The notes below the pieces were generated by a model that was not told where the DNA came from, did not search any database, and saw nothing but the letters and a program-made list of their open reading frames with translations. Shown here in pieces: positions 1 to 10,700 of a DNA stretch of 27,201 nucleotides. The DNA is from RUG14871 sp045539425 (GTDB lineage: Bacteria; Bacillota_I; Bacilli_A; Erysipelotrichales; Erysipelotrichaceae). The stretch spans positions 1 to 27,201 of the forward strand of contig JAZQFH010000034.1 in the NCBI GenBank assembly GCA_045539425.1, in the 5' to 3' direction. Every line of letters starts with the position of its first letter. Positions within the stretch are counted from its first letter, which is position 1. Position numbers and translations under genes: made by a program.

Positions 1-3000
1 GCGTCGACTCCGCTTCCGTATGCCGTTAAGCCGCTGACCGTGTAGCGGTTTCCTTCCACTTCAAATTCCAGTGTCCTGAATCCGCTCACCGCTTTTTCGT
101 TTCCGTCATACGTTGTGCTCTGGCTCAGTGCTTCGACACTGATCTCATATTTCGCTTCCCGCGGATCCACTCTCAGCGTTCCGTATACCATGCTGATCTC
201 ATAGTTTTCCGCTTTTGTATTGTCTTTGAGTGTATAGCTGAAGCTGTTCTCGCTCTCACCTACCAATGTACGGCTTCCGCTGACCTGATAGTTGGCACCT
301 TCGCCTGCCGCAAAGTCGTCTCCGCTGACAGTGACATCGGATGCCGTGAGAACGTTGCCGTCGTAGACCTTATCGGCAGAGGCACTGGTGAGTGTGACTT
401 TCCGCTTTTCGATCTGCAGCGCTCCGCTGACTTTATTCACGCGGAACTGCTCCGTCACATCGTTGCCCTGCGCATCTTTGATTACGGCATCCCCGCTGAT
501 TTCCACCGGGTAAGTTCCGCTGTCAGTTCCTTTTCCTGCAGCACTCAGTCCGCTTACCGTATAGCGGTTGCCTTCGACTTCGAATTCAAGCGTCTTGAAA
601 CCACTCAGGCTGTGTTCTTTGCCGTCATAGGTTTCCCTGCCGCTCTGAGCTTCGACCGTGATTTCATACGGGACATCTCTGGAAGTGACATTCAGCTTGC
701 CGTAAGCGAGACGGATGCTGTAGTTTTCTGCCAGGGTGCCTTCGTTGAGTTCGTATGTGAACAGGTTGTCGCTGCTTCCCGGAAGCGTCTGCTCTCCGCT
801 GTAGCTGTAGGAAGCTCCTTCGCCACTGGCGAAGCCTGCGCCGCTGACCGTAACGCTCTCTTCTTTTAACGGCGTACCGTTGTATTCTTTCTCCGCACTG
901 CCGGAAGTGATGGTCACATTACGCGGGACGATCTGCAGCTCGTTTTCCTGAATGCTTACCGTAAACTGGGAGGAAACATCGTTTCCGAATGCATCGTAAA
1001 CCTGCGCTTCGCCTTCACTCTTTAACTGATAGCTGCCGCTGTTTTGTCCGCTGGCGGAAGCACTCATGCCTTCCACCGTAAAGAGCGCATTGTTCAGAGT
1101 AAATTCCGTGGTTTCAAAACCGCTCAGCGTATGCTCTACGCCGTCATATGTCACAACATCGCTCAGCGTGACCAGTTCGATTTCAAACGGTACTGCCCTT
1201 GCGATAACCTTCAGGGTGCCTTCCGCTGTTGTGATTTCATAGTTTTCTTCTGCTGTATTTTCATTCAGCGTGTAGCTGAAGCTGTTGGCGCTCTCGCCGA
1301 TGATCAGCTGCTCTCCCGTAAAGGAGTAGGCTGCTCCTTCATTTGGCGCAAAACCGTCACCGCTGACGGAAACCGTGTGTTTTGTAAGTACTGTTCCGTC
1401 ATATTCCTTCTCTGCACTGTCGGAAGTCAGAGTCAGGTTTCTCTTTGTGATCGTCAGTTCCTTTTCCGCAAAGGAAACCGCAAACTGCGAAGTGACATCC
1501 GTGCCGTCCGCATCCAACACGCGCGGTGTTCCGCTGATCTCTACCGGATAGCTTCCGGCATTCGTACCTGCCGCACTCGCTTCGACACCTTCCACATCAT
1601 AGACGTGGTTGTTCTGCGTGAAGCGCAGGCTTTCAAAGCCGGAAACGCTCTTCTCACTGCCGTCATAGCGGTAGGATCCGTCCAGCGGTACCAGTGTGAT
1701 TTCATACGGTTCACTGCGTTCCGTCACGCTCAGCGTACCGAATTCCGTTTCCACCTCATAGTTGGCCGCTTTCGTATTTGCCCCAAAGGCATAGCGGAAG
1801 GCGTTTGCGGAAGATCCGACATAACGCTGAGAGCCATCAAAGAAGAATTCCACGCCCTCTCCGCTCACAAAGCCGTCACCCTCAATGGATGTTTCGTGTC
1901 TGATGAGCGGTGAGCCGTCATATTCCTTCTCCGCAGATAAGGATGTAATACGGACGCTTCGCTTAGAAATCGTCAGAACGCCGTCTTCCGTACTCACCGT
2001 AAACTGGGAAGTGACATCATTTCCCGCACCGTCACGGACAACTGGAGTACCGCTGACGCTCAGCGGATAGCTGTTCGCATTTGTTCCGGAGGCAGTGGCA
2101 CTTAAGCCGCTGACGGTGTATGTGACACCGTTTTCCTCAAATGTGACTGTTTCAAAGCCTTCCAGCGAATGGCTGTTGCCGTCATAGAGCACTTCCTCGC
2201 TCTTTGCGATAAGCGTGATGGCATATGGTACGCTTCTTCCCGTTACCGTCAGTCTGCCTTCTGCTTTCGTGATCTGATAGTTGGAGGCTTTGGTATTTTC
2301 ATTCAGGGTATATGTGAAGCTGTTGGCACTCTCACCGACCAGCGTCTGTGTGCCGCTTACCGTATAGGCTGCACCTTCGCCATTCGCAAAGCCGTCGCCG
2401 GATACACTCACGCCTTCATCTCTTAATGCCGTGCCGTCATATTCCTTTGTCGCGCTTGCACTTGTTAAAGTGAGCTGACGCGGCAGAATCTCGAGGCTTC
2501 CGTCTTCCGTTGTTACGCTGAACTGTGATGTGACATCATTGTTTGAAGCGTCACGTACCAGGGCAGTTCCTTCCGCTTTGAGGACGTAGCTGCCTGCATC
2601 CGTTCCGCTGACCGCTGCGCTCAGTCCGCTCACCGTGTAACGGTTACTGTTGATTGTGAACTGCAGGGTTTCAAAACCGCTGAGCGTATGTTCACTGCCG
2701 TCATATGTGAGCTGCTCTCGATTGGCCTTCACAACGATTTCGTATTTTTCGTTTCTGTCCAAAACTCTCAGCGTACCGAATTCGGTACTGACATTATAGT
2801 TGGCCGCATCCGTGCCGGAGTTATAGCTGTAGCTGAAGCTGTTTTCCGCTTCACCCGCAAGCGTGCGTGTTCCGCTGACGCTGAACGTGACACCTTCCGC
2901 GCCGACGAAACCGTCTCCCTCAATAAAGACCGTATTATTTGTCAGCGGCAGACCGTCATATTCCTTCTGGTCACTCGCGCTGATGAGTCGGACTTCTCTT

Positions 3001-6000
3001 TGGTTGATCTGCAGGATTCCGTTCTGAGTCTTGACCGCAAACTGCGCACTGACATCATTGCCTGCCTCATCCGTAACAACCGGTTCGCCCGTTACTGTTA
3101 CGGCATATGTGCCGGCATTTCTGGCGCTGCCTTCGGCACTTAAGCCGCTGAGCGTATAGAGACTGCCGTCCACAAAGAACTGCTCGTTCTTTAATCCGCT
3201 GACCGTGTGGCTTTCCCCGTCATAGAGGAATTCACCGCTCTTAGCTTCCGCTAAGATCTCATAGCGGGCACTGCGATTGGTCACCGTGAGAGCTCCGTAG
3301 CGAACAGTGATCCGGTAGTTATTTTCACCTGTATTGTCTTTTAACGTGTAAGTAAAGCTGTTTTCGGAAGAGCCGACCAGTGTACGGCTGCCGCTGAAGG
3401 TAATATTCGCACCTTCGCTCGTTACGAAGCCGTCACCTTCATAGCTGACTTCTTCCTTCTTCAGTTCTCTTCCGTCGTATTCCTTTGTGGCACTCTCGGA
3501 GACGATGGTGACCTGACGCGGTGAGATTCTGAGCTCGGCCGGTACCACATTCAGCGTGAACTGGGAAGTCACGTCATTACCGCTCGCATCTTTTACGACC
3601 GGGGTTCCTCCAAAGACGACCGGATATGTGCCGGCATCCTTTGCGCTGACGGAAGAAGTGATGCCTTCCACCGTGTAGCTGACATTATTCTGCGTGAAGC
3701 TGAGGGTTTCAAAACCGCTGACACTCTGCGTCTGGCCGTTATACAGCACCTCTTTGCCAAGTGCCTTCAGGCTGATCTCATAGCGGCTTTCCCTGTTGGT
3801 AACCGACAGATTTCCCGTCTGTAGAATGATTTCATAGTTGTTCGCCGAAGTATTCTCATTGAACGTGTAGCTGAAGCTGTTCGGAGAAGTGCCCGGGAGC
3901 GTCTGCGTTCCGCTGACACTCAGCGCAACACCTTCGCCTCGCGCAAAGCCATCGCCGCCGATTTCAACATGATTGTCTGCTAAGGCAGTGCCGTCATATT
4001 CCTTCTGCGCATTGGCGGAAGTCAGGATGACACGGCGCTTCTGAATGTTCAATGTACCGTTTTCCGTATGAACGATAAACTCACCCGTGACATCGTTTCC
4101 GCGTCGGTCTCTGACAAGCGGCTGACCCGTGATTTCCGTCACGTAGCTGCCGGCATTTACGCCGCTCACTTCAGCGCTCAGGCCGCTGACCGTGAAGTTC
4201 TGTCCGTTGAATGTAAAGTTCAGAGTTTCAAAGCCGCTGACGCGATGTTCCGCGCCGTCATAAAGTGCCTCGCCGCTGTTGGCTCTAAGTGTGATTTCAT
4301 ATTGTTTTTCCCGTCTGGTAACGCTCAGCGTACCTCTTTCTTCCGTAATGTCATAGTCGGAAGAAAGCGTGCCTTCATTGAGCGTGTAACGGAAGTTGTT
4401 TCCCGAAGATCCGGCAACCAGCTGCTCACCGTATACATCGAAGGAAGCGCCTTCGCCTTCCGCGAAGCCATCCCCGCCGATTTCCACATTGTTGTTTGTC
4501 AGAGCCGTGCCGTCGTATTCCTTTTGTGCACTGCCGCTTCGGAGTGTGATCTGACGCTTATCAATCTTCAGCGTTCCGCCAGTAACGGAAAGCGCAAACT
4601 GGCTTGTCACATCGTTATGATTCTCATCATACACTCTGGCGTTGTTATCAATCACGAGCGGATATTCGCCCGCGTGGGTGGCACTGACGGATGCGCTGAT
4701 GCCTTCCACGCTGTAGCGGATGCCGTCAAAGTCAAAGGAAAGCGTCTTAAAACCGGCGGCTGTCTTTTCCGTGCCGTCATATACTGTGGTCATGCTGTTG
4801 GCTTCCAGAACGATTTCATAGCGGGCGGAGCGGTTTGTGACGCTCAGAATGCCCGTGTTCTGGGTGATATTGTAGTTGGATGCCTTGGTATTCAGATTGA
4901 GGCGGTAGCTGAAGGTATTGTGGCTGCTGCCGACCAGGGTCTGCGATCCGCTGATGTCATAGACAGCACCTTCTCCTTCCGCAAAGCCGTCCTGGCTGAC
5001 CGTGATTGTGGATACCGTCAGCGGACTGCCGTCATATTCCTTCTCTGCCGAGGCCGAAGTCAGTAAGACATTGCGGCGGTGGATAATCAGGGTTCCGTTC
5101 TCTTTTGTCAGGGTGAACTGATCCGTGACGTCATTGCCTTCGTGATCCAGCACCTTTGCTTCGCCGCTGATCTTCGCTTCATATTCTCCCGCATCAATAC
5201 CCGTTGCCGCTACGCTCAGACCCGTGATGGTATAGGTATGATTGTTGACCATCACCGTAAGTCCGTCGAGCTCACTGACGGAGTGATCCTTGCCGTCGTA
5301 GAGCGCACTGACGCTCTTCACCGCGACGCGGAGCGGGAATTTCTGTTCCGTGCTGCGGTTATTGACCCGCAGTTCACCGAATACCGTCTCGATTTCATAG
5401 TTGTTCAGATTGGTGGAGCCTTCCGCTTCATAACTGAACGTGTTGCGGGAAACACCCGGCAGCGTACGGCTGCCTGTCACGCGGAAAATGACACCTTCAT
5501 TCGGGATGAAGCCGTCTTTCTCAATGGTGATTCCTTTTTCCGGCATGTTGAGCGTATGGAGCGGATCACCGTCATACGTCTTGTAGGCGGAAGCGGAAGT
5601 AAAGCGCAGGCTTCTCTTACGGACCGTCAGTGTCCCTTCATGCATTCTCAGGGCAAACTCGCTTGTGACATCATTGCCGTCCTTATCGTATACCACGGCG
5701 CTTCCCTGAATCGCGGAAGTATAACTGCCCGCATTTCTGCCTTCGCCATAGGCGCTCAGACCGGCTACGGTGTAGCTGTTTCCGTCAATCTCAAAGACCG
5801 TTTCCCGTAAACCGCTGACACTCTGCATCTGTCCGTTGTACATTACATCCGCATCTCTGGCGTAGATGTCGATGACATATTTGGCACTCCGGTTCTGAAC
5901 GTTCAGCGTTCCGCAGGAGAGTGTGATTTCATAGTTTTCCGGAAGAGTTCCCTCATTCCATTCATACGTAAAGGTATTCTCGGAAGAACCGACCAGCGTC

Positions 6001-7770
6001 TGTTCTCCGGTATACGTCAGCTTCACGCCTTCATTCTCTGCGAAGCCGTCGCCGCCAACTTTTCCGCTTTCCTCACGGAGCGGATTGCCGTCGTACTGTT
6101 TCTGGGCGGAGTTACTGGTGAGAGTGACACGTCTCTTGTCCACTGTCAGCGTTCCGTTATGGAGGCTGATGTCAAACTGGCGGGTCACATCGTTTCCGGC
6201 CGAATCGCGGATGAGCGGTGTTCCCTGAATGATGACATCATACGTGCCTGCATTCCGGACATTGATCGCTGCCGTAAGGCCGCTGAGGCTGTAAACTTCC
6301 TTGCCGTAAGTGAAGGAGGTTTCTGACAGGCCGCTGAAGCTGTGTTCCTGTCCGTCATAAAGGATCCTGCCGCTTTCGGCATTGATGTTGATTTCATATT
6401 TCACCGTGCGGTCCTTGACTTTCAAAGTACCGAACGTTGTTTTGACCTGATAGTCGGAAGCCAGTGTGCCTTCCGCAAACGTATAGGTAAAGCTGTTCTC
6501 GCTGGAGCCCGGCAAGAGCTGGGATCCGCTGATTACGAAGTCAGCCGCATCGCTGCCGGCAAAGCCTTCCTGCAGGACTTCCACGCTTCTTGCGCTCAGG
6601 ATCTCGCCGTCATATTCCTTTTCAGCGGAAGCACTGCGGAATTCGATCGGCCGCGGATTGATCTGCCAGCTGTTGTTTTCCTTAAAGATTGTAAACTGGG
6701 AGGTGACATCATTGCCTTCTTCATCGCGTATGACAGCATCACCTCTGTATTCCACCGTGTAGCTGCCGGCATGTGTGCCTTCCGCAACCGCCGTGATTCC
6801 TTCCACGCGGTAGGTGACACCGTTGATCACAAACGTGTCATGATCCAGCCCGCTCACCGACTGCAGCTCGCCGTTATACGTGACGGATGGCTGCGTGAAG
6901 CTGAGAGTGATCTCATACAGATCTTCGATGTTGCGGCTTAAAACCGTCAGCGTACCGAATTTCACGGAAATATCGTAGTTGTCCGCCAGGGTTCCTTCGG
7001 AAAGGACATAACGGAAACTGTTATCGGAAGAACCGACCAGCGTCTGCTTCCCGCTCAGCTGAATGATGACGCCTTCTCCTGTCGCAAAGCCGTCCAGAAG
7101 TGTGCTGACACCGTTGTTTTCCATGGCATAGGAAGACAGCGCACGTCCGTCATACGTCTTGGAAAGACTGACGGAGGAGAGGACCACCTGACGTTTCTCA
7201 ATCTTCAGTCTGCCGCTTTCCACGCTTACCGCAAACTGATCCGTCACATCGTTCCCTTCCGCATCCAGTACGGCAGCCGTACCGCTGACTGGAATTTCAT
7301 ATGTACCGGCATTGCGCTGTGTCGTCTCGGCACTTAAGCCTCTGACGGTGTAGGTAACGCCGTTGATATCAAATGTATTACTGACAAGCCCGCTGACCTT
7401 ATGGTTCTGACCGTCATACTTGAGGGTATGATCCAAAGCCTGTACCGTAATACCGAATTTTGCGTCACGGTTGGTGACATTCAGCGTGCCGTAAACGCAG
7501 CTGATCGTATAGTCGTTTTCCACCGTGTTTTCTTTCAGCTGATATGTAAAGCCGTTGGCAGAGGATCCTGCCAGGGTCTGCGTTCCGCTGTAGGAGATAT
7601 TCACACCCTCGCCCGCAACGAAACCGTCCCCGCTGTAGCGCACTTCATGGCTGACGAGCGGTTTTCCGTCGTAACTCTTGGAGGCGCTGAGGGAAGTGAT
7701 GGTGACCGTACGCGGCAGAATGTTCAGACTGCCGCTCAGATACGCAGCCGCAAAGTTTCTGTTTTCAACG
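1..7770 (-). repeat. Tandem array of about 15 units of ~519 bp (~173 aa) inside the giant gene
   Basis: The codons for the 'EYDG'-type motif recur near 357, 877, 1396, 1914, 2432, 2952, 3471, 3990, 4509, 5028, 5568, 6088, 6606, 7146 and 7665. Twelve of the 14 intervals are 518-520 nt and two are 540 nt (seven extra residues). Each unit holds two beta-rich domains. One starts near a 'LTSASAxKEYDG' motif and ends 'GTLxVTxR'. The other contains 'YDGxEHxxSG' and ends 'GNDVTSQF' followed by a 'LxIxKR' strand. The copies are diverged at DNA level, so this is an old protein repeat rather than a recent slippage expansion. Positions were counted by eye and may be off by a few bases. Confidence 0.88.
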
Positions 7771-10700
7771 CGTACGCTGTAGGAAAGCGTCCCGACATGA
7801 AGCAGAGCAGGAACTTCAGCACTCCAGCTCACGCCGCCGTCAATGCTGTAGGAAACCGTACTGCCTTCCGGAAGAGCACCGTCGATTCCGCCTTTCAGCT
7901 CGGTTGCGTCATACATCTTCTGCGATGTGAGTGCCTGAAGATTCAGCACACCCTGACGGATCTCAAAGGTTCCGTCCGCCGCGCTGATCTGATAATTGCC
8001 CTGATTCTGAGCAGCCGTGACGCGAATCGCATAGCTGCCGACATCCTCGCCGGCATCTCTGTTCACACTGTAGGAGATGGAATCGCCGTTGATCAGGCCT
8101 TCCACGGAAGCTTCCAGAGCCGGATCCGCTTCCCCGTATGTTTTCCCGTTATCCAGAGCCCTGACGACAACACTCTTCGGTGTTACTTTCAGGGTAATGC
8201 TATCTGTTACCGTAACATAATTCGGATTCTGTGCCCTTACGATGACTTTAATCTCACCGGCATTGGTAATCGTCGGCATCTGATCGCTATAGGTCACACC
8301 GTTATCGATGCTGTAGGAGAACGTAGTATTCGCTGCACTGGCAGAGACACTTAAGGTATGTTCTTCACCGTCATAGATGCCCTCGTACCCAGTGGCATAG
8401 AGAAGCAGCGTATTTGCGGCCGTGATTTCAAAGGTGCCGTTTTCATAGCTGACGTGATAGTTCCCCTGTTCCGCTTCTCCGCTTACCGTAATGACATAGG
8501 AGCCGATATCCTCGCCGGCTTCCCTGTTTAAGCGGTAAGTAAAGGCATAATTATCCGGATAGGCGTTGATGACTTCCGCGCTCAGCTGCGGATCCCGTTC
8601 ACCATAGGCTTTTCCGCTGTTATTCGCCCGCACGATGACATTGGCCTTTTCGATTTCCAGCGTGCCTTCCGCTAGTTCTGTGACAATGTAGCGCTCGGAA
8701 GTATCCACGCTGTTCAGGGTGCCCGCAGAGAAAGTGACCGGATAGCTGCCGGCATTTCTTCCCGTTGCGGAAGCACTGATGTCCCGGAATTCGGCTCCGG
8801 AGACGGAAGCTGTATAACCGCTTGCGGTATGTTCCTCTGCGTCATAGCCGCAAGTCAATGAGGCTGAAGTCAGCGTGACATTCTTATAGTACTCAAAACG
8901 GATCTCCGTATTGGAAGATTCGATGGTTTTTGTGATAACGGACTGATTGCGGACCGGCGTGTAGCCTTCGATTTCGATCAGTTCACCGCTGCCCTCTTCG
9001 CCAAAGCGGACGGACTTCGTCTGCGGCGGGGCGATTGCTTCATCGGTTCCGTTGAGATAATAGCCGACCTTGTAATTCACAAGACGCTTGGTGTAATAGA
9101 CGCGGATGACGTTTTCATCCTCTTTTTCCTGTACCGTCAGCTTCGTCGGGGTTGCTTCGGAAAGCGTGAATCCGGTCTTCACTTTTGCTGTATAGGAAGT
9201 GATCTCTGTACCGATATCGACCGGTCCGAGACGGTCCGTCAGAGAATCATCCCTGACACCGTCATAGTAGTATTCCACCCGGTAGAAGGAATTGGTCGGG
9301 GTATAGGAAGCGTAATATGTCGTATTTCTCTCAATACTTCCGTTAAAGTTTGCCGGAGTGGTAAGAGAGCTGTCCGTATACCAGCCGGTAAAGGCATAGC
9401 GGATGCCTTTGTAGTTATAAGTCTGCGGCGCAACCGAGGAAGACGGTTTATTGATCGTGGATTCCGCCGTGCCGGATGCCACACGGGTGGCATAGTCTGT
9501 CAGACCGGCATAGGAATCCGACCCCGGATATTTCAGCGCAAAGTTGACGGAGACATAACTGACTTCATTCAGCACACAGATATAGTCCAGATGATAAGTC
9601 TTGCCGCCGGCAGTTGGATTGTAGCGGTTATTGCCGGCATTGGCGCCGTTGGATACGACAACACGGAACGGCTGTACGGTGTAATAACCGAACTCATCCG
9701 CCAGCGGTGAATCGCTTTCCACATATTTAAAGGTATTTCCGTTATAAGTCAGATCCGGGAACAGCGGTTTGATGACTTCCCCGATTTCATAAGCGAAATC
9801 AACTGCTCCGTTTTTTAAAGAGGACGGATTCGGAACACCGACGATTTTCGTGACACCCAGACCGAACCAGGAAGCATCCGCTCCCGCAGCTCCGACCGAA
9901 TTCATGTTTGCACCCGGAATCAGGGCATAATGATACAGATTGTATTCCGAAAGCGTGACCGTTACTCTCGCTGTAGCGGAATAGGTCTGTCCGTAATATT
10001 CATCTTCTTCCGGTGATACGGAAGCCGTAATCGTGGCACTTCCCGCCTTTAGAGCAGTAACCATGCCGTTGACAACGGAGACAACCGACGGATCGGAGGA
10101 CGTCCAGACAACCGTGTTCTCATCATCAAGATTCCGAAGCGTCGCACTCAGCGTACCTGTCTGGCCTAACGTCGTCAGACTGAGCGTAGACGGTGATACG
10201 CTGATGGAAGGTTCTGCTCTTCCCACGATAAATTCATAGACTGCCAGTGTTGTTGTGGTTTTATTGAACCAGCTTGTCGTTGTATAGGTTACCGTAACGG
10301 TGGCGCTGCCTGTGCCGACGGCACTTACCGTAGCTGAACTCGAGCCTTTTTTCACCGTAACTACGGAGCTGTCGGAAGTCGCGTAGGAGACGGAACTGAA
10401 ACTGTAGCCGGACGGCTTGCTCAGCTCTTTGGTTTCCCCCTCGCGCAGTGTATAGGTAGCGGTTACGACGGAATCACTGCTTCCGTTTGTGCCATTGGAA
10501 GACGCAATGACAAACGTGGAAAAGCCGGAAGTGTTGAACGAAACGTTTTCGGCGTTGTTCACTTCCGCGATTTTTTCTGTTTCCCCGCCTTCACTGATGT
10601 GATAGACCGCGGTTTCTTCCCCGCTTTTCACATCGGCTCCGATCAGAGTGACCTGTACGCTGTTATTCGGCTGAACTTCTCTGCCCTGATTGTCATACAG

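Noticed and set aside
612..8354. Long plus-strand open frames (85-332 aa) across the giant gene
   Set aside because: They repeat with the same ~519-nt period, lack ribosome sites, and read as Cys/Arg/Phe-rich mirror translations of the minus-strand repeat. They are antisense shadows.
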